This document shows positions 1 through 10,393 of a stretch of 64,000 nucleotides of DNA, piece by piece. The position numbers were made by a program, and so were the translations under genes. Numbering within the stretch: position 1 is the first letter of the stretch; every line of letters starts with the position of its first letter. The DNA is taken from the NCBI RefSeq assembly GCF_947507565.1, contig NC_089185.1, positions 1,612,001-1,676,000 on the forward strand, read 5' to 3'. The notes under the pieces are model-generated. The model saw only the letters and a program-made list of their open reading frames with translations, made no database searches and had not been told where the DNA came from. This DNA is from Oscarella lobularis. Lineage: Eukaryota; Porifera; Homoscleromorpha; Homosclerophorida; Oscarellidae.

Positions 1-130
1 TTGTCTTTCCACCGTTAAGGTATATTGGTGCAGGAAAGCAATGCATAGCGCGTTCGCATTTTATCCAGATTGGGTCGCCCGAGTACTTTTTTCGCAGGGA
101 TTTTCCCTGTCTGCGACGACTCTGAATTTT

Positions 131-597
131 TTAAAGAGTTGCGATTACCTTTAAGTAGTGAGTGACTAGGGAATCCAGGATTTTGGCGTGGTATTCCTTT
201 TTGTGTTCTGCTAGTGTTTGCGCGATTGACGAATCGCGCGGGCGGAACGGATTGATGTGGAGGGAGCATGTCATTCTCTTTGCGGGGTTCCTAATTCCGC
301 ATAGCGTTGATTCCTTGTCTTTCATTTGTTTTCCCTTCGTCGCTGGCGTCGACGTCTTGATCGGCTCCGGTGGCTGAGGGGGCAGTGGTTCTGCCAGACG
401 CTTGTCTTCGAGTGCTTGTAATTTTTTGTCGAGCAACTGCTCGAGAAAAACTCCCGCTTTGCGGCGTTTGATGAAGAGGTCTAGGGCATCGAGGCCCGCA
501 CAATCGTGCTCCTCTTCTTCCTTTTCTTTCTTCTTTTTGGTTTCTGAAGTTCCTTGGCCTTCGCCTCTTCTTCGAGTATGCCCTCGACGTCCTCCAT
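131..597 (-). pseudogene. Lys/Glu-rich broken reading frame, family unknown
   Basis: An ATG at 597 (minus) opens a charged frame (MEDVEGILEEEAKAKEL). After a frame change near 515 it continues as a plausible helical stretch (EEHDCAGLDALDLFIKRR...LEQLLDKKLQALEDKRL) and a Pro/Ser/Thr-rich tail, with another break near 300. The composition looks like genuine protein rather than noise, but I do not recognise the family. The breaks could be small introns or frameshifts; no convincing splice pair was found. It may be a transposon accessory ORF or a host gene fragment. Confidence 0.25.
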
Positions 598-599
598 CT

Positions 600-1600
600 C
601 TAGTTGGGCGACTCTGCGCGATTTTTGGGTTTATAAATAATTTTTGTGCGTTAAATTTTAATTCTAGAAATTAGTACGCGTCTCTGGCAATCTGGCGAGG
701 GCTTTTTGCCCTAGCAAATTATGGAAGTGGGAAAATTGACCACCGATTTCGCGGGAAGCCGTCGCAATTCACGTGATATGCATGTTTGATGTGTTGCGTT
801 CAAGGGGTTTCTAGGGGCGGGGTTTCGTAGAGGGGGTTTCTTTTTGGCACTTCTCTGGCGATTAGTTCGGATGCGGGGGTGGGAATATGGTTAGAACAAG
901 GGATTATGTGGGATAGGTGGTTATTTGAAGTGGTGGGGCCTACTGGGACGTTTCTAGCAATGGGGTGTGCAGGTGCCTCGCACGTGCGGGGAAGTGGGTG
1001 CACGCGAGGGGTTTATTATTAGGCCTATTATATGTATTCATGGTTTATTGTTTTGTTTGGTTTAAGTTGTAGAAGAGTGTAGTAATATTGGGATGTTTTT
1101 TAGTTGTCAGATTGCTTATCGCTTGCGGATTGCAGGACGCAGCCCAAAGAAATGGGTTAGAAATGGGTTAAGAAAGGGAGTTGCACGAAGGGCAAGGTTG
1201 CCCTTTCTTTTCTAAGTTCTTGTATAGCAGACTGTACCTGATGCCATCAAATACGCGTACATATTTTCTGTTGCTTTATAGACAGCAATGTCTCCCACAG
1301 CTCTGGACTTATCATGGTATTGGTGGTCGTTTTGAAAAGGACTTCCAATACTTTGCTCTGCAACTTCTATTATTATTATTATTTTTATTATTATTTCTTT
1401 CACATCGCACGATTCAGTGCCAATTGGCAGCACAGGACACAAATACACAACCACAGACACACAGACCAACATGATTTCGCAACGCATACCTACTTATCGC
1501 GAAGCCAGGATTTCAATTCCGTGTACGACAAACACATCAGTCTAAGTCGCATGGCTCTAGCGAGCCGGGCAATATCTCCTTTACTTGATCCTACGACCGA
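600..1600. other. No gene seen; ATT microsatellite
   Basis: No frame here resembles a protein I know. The only structure noticed is an impure ATT/TTATT microsatellite at about 1368-1396. Short ORFs across it (with runs of Y/L/I) are by-products of the repeat. Confidence 0.5.
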
Positions 1601-1602
1601 AT

Positions 1603-2512
1603 TCAATGCAATCGATCGTAGTATGGCCGAGCGTGAATGGCCAGCCCGCCAACAAAACAGTAGCTGATGGTAACGGACCAGATCATCCCCTTCCGTAAAA
1701 TTCCCGTCTTAAAGATCGGACAGAGACTGCCAATCACGCAGACCGAGGCCTCGCCGAAAACCCCGCCTCCAGATGCTATGAACAAACCGGTAAACATTTC
1801 CCTCGGAAGCCCATAGTTCATACCAATAAGCCAGTACCGGGTACAAAATCGAATGCATGACTCTTCTCCATACAGCAGGAGTCGTACCCACACCTCTAAC
1901 GGAACTCAGGATCGCAAACAGGGCTGAGAAAAACTTGCGACGCCGTAGAAGTCTGTGAATTGCCCGTAGCTAAGTACCTTATTGTCACCGCTAATCGCTC
2001 TTGTGCTGATATCTCCGGACGCCGGTCGACGGAAGCACTCCTGTAAGCCCTTGGGTGGCAAATTCGAGGAGCGACGAGTCTACGTAAGTTCTTAAAGGTT
2101 GTAGGTGACATTCGAAGATACGAAAAAAATCTCTGGCTGTCAAAAAAGCGCAGATGAGTGACCAAACAGTGGTACGCGCCGTTCGTCGCTAGACTCGCAT
2201 TCCGAGACTTTACCCAGCACTTGCGAGTTCTCTTTTTAGAGCGCAATCTCGTAAAAAGTAGCCACAGCAGCGAAACAACGAAGATTTGCTCTGCAGCCGA
2301 CAGCATGACAAGCGGAAGTGGAAGTGCAAGTTCGTTTATTTAGAGCACGCTAAAATATTTACGCTGCACCAATCGGTACTATGAATGGTTTTACGCTACG
2401 CTTGGCCACCGTCACCGTACGCTGACGCTGACGCTGACGCTACGATGAGCAAGCGTCGCTTACTGTGAACGAGGCTTTACGCTCGTCCAGCGTCGTTACT
2501 GTGAATGCGCCT
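1603..2512 (-). mobile_element. PIF/Harbinger transposon remnant (5' part)
   Basis: The frame at 2306-1896 (minus) carries the N-terminal signature of HARBI1-like transposases: a short Leu/Arg-rich start, then YLRMSPTTFKNLRRLV and ERLAVTIRYLATGNS. Downstream (1600-1890) the frames are noisy and the DDE core is not recognisable, so it is a decayed 5' fragment. Upstream, 2400-2512 on the minus strand reads as a terminus (AGGCGCATTCACAGTAACGACGC) with subterminal GACGCT/TAGCGTCAGCG repeats, typical of Harbinger ends. It is flanked by TAA at 2513-2515, matching the family's 3-bp TWA target preference. The other end was not found. Confidence 0.6.
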
Positions 2513-2515
2513 TAA

Positions 2516-3299
2516 GTTTTATTTACGCTTTTATTATGCCAAACGCATAGTAACTTTTCGAACGTCCGATTAGAAGAAAAAACAAGCAATCGCAAATTAG
2601 GAAAGTCGTTAACGGGTTATGTTTGGTACATGCCATCACCATCGTGACGTCACGCGCTGCACGTGAGAAATATGGTCTGGACACGCAACGCTCACGCGAG
2701 GACCTAAGCAAATAATGATATAGTTTTTACTAATCACAAATTACTACAGTAATTACAGTCTCAGCTATTAAAAATCTTACATCTATCAATTTTTGTGCAG
2801 GGTAAAAAATTTTAATACTTTAATGCATTGTTTAAAAATTCGTGAAAACAGAGATGCACTATAAAAATCTTAACCTAAGCTAGAGTACGCTGCATACCTC
2901 TACAAAAAATAGAAATTATTTTAAATCCTATTGTAAGACAAAATAATAGTCAATACTTAAATGCAAATATTCGGTTATAATGGCATCTCTTGCGACATGA
3001 TAGACTTGAAGCATGCCTAATCGTTATTAGGTCCTGCCCACGTAAAGTTTCTCCTTGGCGCGTGCAAAGCATGCGCGCGCCCTGGTGTTGCCCAGAAACA
3101 ATTAGCGCCTGCATTTGAATGGCGTTGAATCCATGGATCCTGGACGAAGAAAAATTCAAGACGTTTTCAGATTTTATGAAGAAGATTAAAATAACGTCGC
3201 GACTTTTGTGTTTTCAAATTTTCGCGGTGTTGTAAGCAAACGTAGCTCAACCTTACGAGTGAATAGCGTAATCTTTTGACTGCAAGAGATGTTTAATTG
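2516..3299. other. No gene seen
   Basis: AT-rich stretch with only short ORFs and no recognisable protein or repeat structure. Confidence 0.4.
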
Positions 3300-3496
3300 T
3301 TGCTCGTGTAGGGTAATTATGCGGTCGCTGTACGCAGGTGAAAATACAAAATAAACTTGCTCTTCGTTCCAAAAGAAAGCGGTCGCTGTTCGCGTTAGAC
3401 AGGTGGTCGCTTTATAGAGGTTAATTTACATTAGAAACAGTCTGTGCCAAGAAAAGTGGTCGTAGTGGGCAGGTGGTCGCTAACACAGGTTTACTG
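3300..3496. repeat. Pogo/Tigger-like terminal region (right end)
   Basis: Read on the minus strand this is CAGTAAACCTGTGTTAGCG followed by several spaced copies of GCGACCAC(C), ending inward near 3300. It is flanked outside by TA (3497-3498). CAGT ends with AACCTC-type sequence, subterminal GCGACCACC motifs and a TA target are characteristic of pogo-like Tc1/mariner elements. No transposase or opposite end could be assigned. Degenerate GGTCGCT copies at 5336-5480 may belong to a related element. Confidence 0.45.
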
Positions 3497-3499
3497 TAT

Positions 3500-5888
3500 C
3501 CGCATTGCCGACTAAACGATCCGACTAGACGATCAAACGTCGCGTTCGATCGTCTGGGAGCGACATGGCGTTTGTCAAGTTTCACGCGCTTAGCGGCGTC
3601 GCCACCGTAGCACAGGAGCAGCAGACGGCACGCGAACCAATATCGCCTTTGCGGAGTAAACTATCGATAGCGTCTGCGACGGCGAGTCGGCGAAGGACCT
3701 CGCATACGTTTGTTGAGCTTCAGAGGCTTTTCTTAATCTGCGGCGACGCCCGCGTACGACAGGAAGCAGCAGACGGCACAGTGGGGTACGGCGTCTGGTG
3801 TGCGGGTCCAATTCGGGGACATCTACGTACGTACGATTAATTGCTGCGGTTTGTGTCGACGAATAATTTAATAGCGGTGGCCTTGGTGAGAAAGAGCACA
3901 TTTCTCACGTAGTCGCGAAGGAAGAAGATGAAACGAAGCAGTAAGATGAAGTGTCAAAAAGAAGTTATATCACTAGCGCTACATTGCGTATAGGTTGCAA
4001 GAGGTGCAAAGGCCTACTTGAAGGCGTCATCCATCAGGAGTTGCTGACGATGCGGAGGGGCGTACGATCTATCGTGCGCTTGTCTGGTCGTTCCGCGTTC
4101 GAAAGACACGAAGTTGAAGAGGAACGCGAGAATGTCGACGTGTGGCGCTTTGTCAGCGGAGGTGATCGAACAGTGAACTCATCGTGTCTTGTGCCCGTTG
4201 GTACAGTTACTTCTTTCTTTTTGTTTTGTGCCTGTTGCCACTTTTCGCTATTTTATTTGTTGCGTTTTGTTGGGTAAAGAAACGATTGTACGAGAATAAA
4301 ACTTCATGTATTGATTGCATACTTTTCCGAGCTTCTTAATTAGTTGTCGCATGTAGGAGGTGGCCAAACTAAACGGCCCATTCGTAGGCGGTACCATTCA
4401 GATTGTTTTGGCCAGTCGCTCCTCAGGTGGTTTGCGTACAATAGCAGCAGTATGGCGAACAAATATGTGGACGTGGTCGCTGCGGGTCAGCTGCCGTTCA
4501 GAGAATTGTCTGACGAGAAGCTGCGATCTCATTGGCAGCGAAATGGGTCAAACAGCGACTGTTCGATGCGTGAGAGATCCGTCGCACTAAAAATCAATTA
4601 ATAAATTAATAATTATGTCACGTGATAATGGTCTGACCCTGAGCAAATTTCTTGCTACCACTTTCAACAATTGTAGCAATTCTGGAAAGAAAGAAAAATC
4701 AGATGACGCTCCACCCAAAAGCAAAACATTGGCTCTCTAAAAAGACATGTTAGATAAGTTAGTTCAATTACTGATTTTTCACTCACTTCTATTAAAATTG
4801 ACGCGGGAAGATCTTTATTAATTGATTGATTTTACAGTAAATAATTTTAATTTAACTAAATGTAATTATTGTAATAAATACCTCAATAATTTCTTTTTCA
4901 CGCATTAGTTGATGCGTTAGCGCTAAATAATCAACTATCCTTGTTACTACTCTATTTGAAAACTCACCTTCCCAAGCCATTGGAGACATATTCAACTGAT
5001 AAAATCACCATTCATTTAAGTAATTAATTTTTATTAGTTAATTAAGTACCTGTTGAGCCTATCCCATCACGACCAGTTGAGAAAACAGATCTGAACCGTC
5101 ATCACAAAACATCTTGCAAGGTATATAGTCACCTTTTATTTAAAATAAAGAGAAATTTTATTAAAACATTTATTCTCACATTGTGTATCGTAGACCATAA
5201 TTGACCCAACTTTATCGGACATTGAATGTAATATTTTCCGCACCTAAAGAAATCAATAGGAATACAGACGATAGTACGTTTGTTTATGACGCCATCATAC
5301 GTTACTGTAATATGTCTTCTCAATCCGAATTCCCCTTAATTAAGGTCGCAAAATACACCGGTCGCTGGTCGCACTACCGAGATGGTCGCTCACAAGAGGT
5401 ATAGATGTGTTGTAGTGGGTCCGTGCTCTAAAATTTTATCGCTCAAGAGGTAGTCGCTTGCGAGAGGGGTCGCTCAAGCGAGGGACTACTAAGTCTTGTA
5501 TTTGCCTTCAGCGAGGTTACGGTAAATTTTGCTGAGAGAAGGCGCGGCAACGTTTATCTTAGCTTGCAGAACAGTGGCTAATCCATTCGAATAATGGCGT
5601 TGGTACGATTAAGTAGTCATGCATACTCGACACGGCGTCATCAGTAGGGGAGGTATAGATGACACCTATTGCCGAAGCTATGGTACATCACGGGTGTTCC
5701 GTACAGTGGCCCAGTGGCATTACATCATGCGCATGCCCAGTCCTCTCTCACAAGCGTCGCTAGCGAGAAATGCAGTCCTAAGCCAAAAATAATCGCGTAT
5801 AGGGTCTGTTTTTTGGCTTACACAGCAAGTCGTGGTGGCGGAGATGTGGCGGAGGGTAATTGTGTGCAGAAAAAATATATATTTCTGC
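3500..5888. other. No recognisable gene; weak ORFs only
   Basis: ORFs up to 108 codons occur (for example 3951-4277 + and 3590-3901 -) but none matches a family I know and they overlap on both strands. A cluster of GGTCGCT motifs lies at about 5336-5480 (see the pogo-like ends). I would not annotate a gene here. Confidence 0.35.
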
Positions 5889-6036
5889 CGTAGATGGTGG
5901 GTGGTGGGTATATCTGTGGTGAAGGGTGGGTGGTGGGCATATCTGTGGTGGGAGGTGGGTGGTGGGTAAATCGGTGGTGGAGGGTGGGTGGTAGGTAAAT
6001 CGGAGGTGGAGGGTAGGTGGTGGGTGGTGGGAGCGG
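5889..6036 (+). repeat. G-rich 29-bp minisatellite
   Basis: About four to five imperfect copies of a 29-bp unit (GGTGGGTGGTGGGTAAATCGGTGGTGGAG-like, shown by position rather than consensus) form a strongly G-rich plus strand with many GGG runs. The array could form G-quadruplexes. ORFs on the minus strand (PPTLHHRFTHHPP-type) are translation of the repeat and not a protein. Confidence 0.75.
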
Positions 6037-6692
6037 GTGGAGGACCGAAACACCGACTTTTTTAAAAGCCACAAACGGACGTCAAAATAGAGGCCATGAC
6101 TCGCTGAAAAAAAAGTGCGCGCCATTCCGCCTACACAAATAGAGACTACAAGCTTGCCTCTTCCTCGCAAAATTTGTTCAATGACCAAGAAAACTGCAGG
6201 TAAGGCGCAACGTTTCGTCGAAGATGACAGGAAAAGCGACTCCAAATCGTTGTAAGAGAAGTAAAGCGGCGATTTTACCAAGCGGACATCTTCCTATATA
6301 CACTAGGAGTCACTCTAACGAAACTTAGAAGTTTAGTGACTTTTGAACGACGTCGGGCGAATGGTGGACGTAGTAGTACTAACCTGACTACAAGTTTGAG
6401 TTTTTCCACAGAGCTTCCGCTTCAGATGCGACTTCCCTGTCCTCAAAGAAGAGCTGACTGACGGAATTGCATATGATGTCGATGTTTCTTGTTAAAAACA
6501 GGTACTAGTAATCTACACTACTAAGATGAGAGCGGAAGTGCATTCCTGAGTGTATGTGCAGCTATGGCTCCGTAAGTAGGTAGGCGACGGACTTCTCTCT
6601 CCGCATGGACATTCTGATTCGATATACGCAACTCACACCGGCGTCGGTTTTGCTTGAGGAGCCCCCAAAAGGAACCTACTCCCAGTAGCGAC

Positions 6693-7145
6693 GCGACGTC
6701 ACTAATTAGATTGTCTTTGGGCTTCCCCGACTTCAAGACACGCCTATATTTCGCATTCGTCCGCCAACATCGATCGTTTCTTCTGCGCATTCTGTCTCAC
6801 GATCCTTCCAGGTAACTGTCGATCGACACTTTGTCGGTCCCACAAGCCGAACTCTTTCAGTAGCTTCGCATCCGGGCAATAGTACCGATACATGCGACGT
6901 CACTAATAAGATTCTCTTTAGTAGCCAATCGACTTCGCGCGTCGCTAATTGTATTTTATCGTTAACCAATGGGCTTTCCCGACTTCGAGGCCCGCCTATA
7001 TCTCGCATTCCCCCGACAATCGGGCCATTTCTTCTCCTATCTTCTCCTACATCGATAGTTTCTTTTCCGCATTCTGGCTGACGATCCTTTTTTCACGCGA
7101 GGTAACTGTCGATCGACACTTTGTTGGTCCCGCAAGCCGAATTCA
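6693..7145 (+). repeat. Tandem duplication in Helitron 1 5' region
   Basis: Two diverged copies of one segment (about 6693-6856 and 6894-7145) share GACGTCACTAAT, CCCGACTTC..GCCTATAT.TCGCATTC, CATCGAT.GTTTCTT and GGTAACTGTCGATCGACACTTTGT. The second copy carries an extra roughly 80 bp. Each contains a CCTATAT motif that could be a TATA element. The block lies just upstream of the RPA-like gene, so it may be a duplicated promoter; this is inference. Confidence 0.7.
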
Positions 7146-7450
7146 TCGCGCAAGCACCTCTCATCTCTCTGTTTAACAGGTTCCACACGTCGTTTCCACC
7201 CGTCGTCGTTGTTCTCTAACAGCGATCACACCTTCGAGCGTCGCGTGTCGGTATGCGCTCGATCGAACTCATCTACTATGCATGGAGTAACCGCGACCTC
7301 TTGCTACAGACAAAAGTTGTTTGTGAGACCACCGGCGCCGCCTTTCTTTCTTCATTTCTGCCTCTTATAAGTTTGAGTAAGTCTGCCGGTGAGGTTTTGT
7401 GCATTTTTCTGCAACTGTTTCCTGCGTAGTTTTGTTGTTGATTTTGATTA

Positions 7451-8701
7451 TGACGAACGCTACAGCGTATACCGTTTCTCAAAGATCGCCGACATTTACG
7501 ACTCGACGAAGAGTATGCATGCTTATCCCAAAAATTGTTTGCTTACCTCTATATTTTTTTAGAATACAGGGCAAGTCTTTATGCGAACATCGATTTGCTG
7601 TCGGAACTGCACGTCCGAGGCAGCGTGAAATATTTTGATGGGTGGCTGGTCGACGAATCAGGCGGCGTCAGATTCGTGTGCTTCATTCCCAGCAAATATC
7701 CTCTATTTCAAGAATTTTCTTGAAAAGGCGAAACGATTTCTTTTGCGGACGTTACCGTTCAGCGTAACAAAATTGGAAAATTTATGGAAGTGATAATCCA
7801 AAAAAGTACCGCCCTTCTCAAGTCGCCGCAGAAAATCAAAGTCGACACGCATTTGGACGCCCAGCCTTCCGTTCCCAAAACAATACGTCTTGAAGAAATC
7901 GTCTTGCAGGTTCCAGGGCAAATTGTCGACGTCAAGGCCAAGGTGTTGGACATGTCCGCTATTTCGAAGGCCTTCACCAACAATGTTTCTGTGAGAAAGG
8001 TCGGTATCGCAGACGAAGCAACCGCTATGATTATCACACTTTGGGGAGAAGCCGCAGAGCAAGTTCGCGTCGGCCTGTCCTATGAATTCAGACTCTCCGT
8101 GAAATTCGATTCCGGAGAGTATACGCTGTATACGCCCAAGAACGGAAGCCGCATGGTTCGCATTGACCCGTTGGGCGATGTTGTGGCGGGCAATTTTAAT
8201 CTTTCGCAAGCTGACACGGCAATGAGTCAAGCTGAAATCGTTGGCGTATCAAATTTCACGTCGTACTTTCTGTGTCGCGGCTGCAAGACCGGCAAAGCAG
8301 TTCAAATCGAGACGAAACCTGCGTTCGCTCGATGTCAGTCTTGCCGTACAATTTCCCAAACCGATCACTGCGGACATCAAGTTACCGCTCTACTCACTCT
8401 TCAGAGTTCTTCCGTGCTTAATATTCAACTTACTGCCGACTCGGCAGTCATGGAATCAATCTGCAACGCCCCGATTGAATTGATTGACAAATTTTCTCTT
8501 TTCCAAACGCCTCCTCTTGGTCTTTTCTACAACAAAGCCAAACGCATCGTCAGCGTTTCGCGATGCGAGAAGCCGAGTTCGCCAAAGCAACCTCCGAAAG
8601 CGATGCGTTTCCTTACGTTCGCGTGCGAGAAGTCCAATTCGCCGCAGCATGATGACAGCACGGATAATAAAATAGAGGGATTAGAAACGCCAGTGCGCTA
8701 A
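7451..8701 (+). pseudogene. RPA70-like single-strand DNA-binding protein of Helitron 1 (broken)
   Basis: From an acceptor at about 7560 the frame runs through an OB-fold-like segment (ELHVRGSVKYFDGW). It meets an in-frame TGA at 7721-7723 and then reads on without a break from 7784 to 8701. Later OB-like segments and a zinc ribbon (LCRGCKTGK ... ARCQSCRT, two CxxC knuckles) match the C-terminal DBD-C type of RPA70 and the intact copy at 29325-30461. The possible first exon (7451-7510) does not splice in frame. Plant Helitrons commonly carry RPA genes, presumably to coat single-stranded DNA during rolling-circle transposition. At least one nonsense change and probably one frameshift make this copy inactive. 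Confidence 0.72.
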
Positions 8702-9584
8702 GCTATGTTCGTCATACAGATGCGTGACACGGCACGCCCCCTTAGTCTCGTCCGTCCCACGTACATTCTCAGTGCTACTGAGAGAAAAGGACACCCTCTG
8801 TGCTGTCTATTTCACTGCAAAATCGCTGCCAGAATGTTAGTAAACGTATTTGTGATTGATTTTCCTTCGGTTTAGCCGCCGATACCGTCGATTTCCACGC
8901 TTTTCGCCCTCGCAAGCACTTCTGGGATTATCCCGTCTTCGATCTACGTCGCGGACGACAGAAAACGTTAACTGTTGCTAGAATTGCTTACTGCACTGTG
9001 TGTTTTCGTGTTTTGGCGTAGATTCCTCTTCGTGTTTGCCCGTTAGGGACCATTTTATCGAAATTTTCAGGCTAACTTTCTGGGATTGTTCTAGCTAAAC
9101 TAAGCACCCTCTCAGTGTAGCCGCCTGATGACCTTATCCATCTAGCTTTGTTCTAGTGTGTTCGGCATTGCAATAGCATGGGTCGAAGATGAAAAAGCGT
9201 TGAAAAAATGTCGAGCTCAAGCGGCGGGCAGAGGAAAGGTTCGACCTGCGGGGGCATAATACAGTAGTTTGCTGGGCAAGAAGATGCCATTGCATCTGAC
9301 AGGCCTTCAATTAGACGCCACCAGTAAACAGTGAAATTTAATTTGGAAGAATCGATTGAAACCATTGGAAAATGGAAAATTAGACGGGGATGGTCCAAAG
9401 AAACTAACGCTAGAGTAAATGTCTGCATGATATTAGCTGATATAGGGTGCCCGCCAGTGTCACGTAGCGGCAGTAGCGGCACTGCTTTCTCATTTACGTC
9501 CGGGAATTACTGGCACGTGACCGTGTCGCGCATCTAGCCCACTAGCGTACTTGCGTTTCTAATCCCTCTATTTTATTATCCGTG
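8659..9584. repeat. Inverted duplication of the RPA 3' end
   Basis: A 32-bp stretch at 8659-8690, coding the last residues of the RPA-like gene (TDNKIEGLET), recurs perfectly inverted at 9553-9584. Weaker similarity continues outward past the stop codon (AGT.CGCTA, then AGATGCG.GACACGG). On the minus strand the second copy stays in frame to a stop (TDNKIEGLETQVR). The arms enclose about 860 bp of Helitron-internal sequence without a recognised gene. The same C-terminus therefore exists on both strands. Confidence 0.75.
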
Positions 9585-10393
9585 ATGACAGCGACATCGA
9601 TAGCGATAAAGATCAAGCTCCGAAACGTTCAAAGATATCAGGCCAGTGAAAGTCATTTACAAACAGTTCTTTCGATGCCTTCTCGGCATTTTTGTAGGCT
9701 ATTTGCCACTTACTGCATGTGTTTGATCAAAATTTTTTCCGTTTGTTGCCGCCTTTTGGGCGCATGATTCCGTACCAGCCCGTTGGCTGATAAACGAATA
9801 TATAAGTCTGCATATCATGATTTCAACATTTATCACGCTAATTTGATAAAACTCTAATCCGGGATTTGCCCTACTCCGGGATCCTACGGTTTCGTCAAGA
9901 GCTCGAGTCGACAACGCATCGATTTCGTGCATTAAACCTGCCACCTTCTGTTTCGGCCTTCTCTCCGAAGCTTTCTCGAACGACTTCGTCTCTCATTTCG
10001 TCGAAATCTTTGGTGAGGTCCCAATTGGACATTTTCGGCTATAATACGGTCTTTCTTCAGAATTATATCGATGCCCTTTTCGACGGGATTGCGATCATTC
10101 TCGATATCGTTCGTTCTTTTTTTATCAATTCCGTTCGCATGCCGAAAGATGGCTCTTCATCTTTAGATCGAATATTCTGTGAGACAAGTTTTGTCTCGCC
10201 ATCGTGATCGTATTGTGGCACACCTTTTGTGCCAACGTTTCTCAGTGGCGTTGTGTCCTTCACGCCACTCTTATATCCGTCGTTACACTCAGGCTGTAGC
10301 GACACTTACCTTCTTAGATCGCTCTAAACTCTCTTTATCCTTTTGCTGACGCAGCTCATTTTTTCATCTTTAATTTTTACTTCCATCACCTAG
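8702..10393. other. Helitron 1 spacer between RPA and Rep-helicase
   Basis: No plus-strand gene recognised. On the minus strand a small frame starting near 10032 reads MSNWDLTKDFDEMRDEVVRESF and stops after about 45 codons, and a second fragment (about 9540-9620) shares the RPA tail. These could be pieces of a captured or inverted gene. The equivalent spacer in Helitron 2 is only about 270 bp. Confidence 0.4.

Noticed and set aside
1181..1667. ORFs with Tyr/Phe/Leu runs
   Set aside because: Produced by the ATT microsatellite at 1368-1396.
5778..6281. 167-codon Pro/His/Thr-rich minus ORF
   Set aside because: It follows the 29-bp G-rich minisatellite on the other strand; no domain.
9153..9482. 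109-codon minus ORF inside Helitron 1 as a captured gene
   Set aside because: No domain, low-quality composition, and it lies between the arms of the RPA-tail inverted repeat without splice support.
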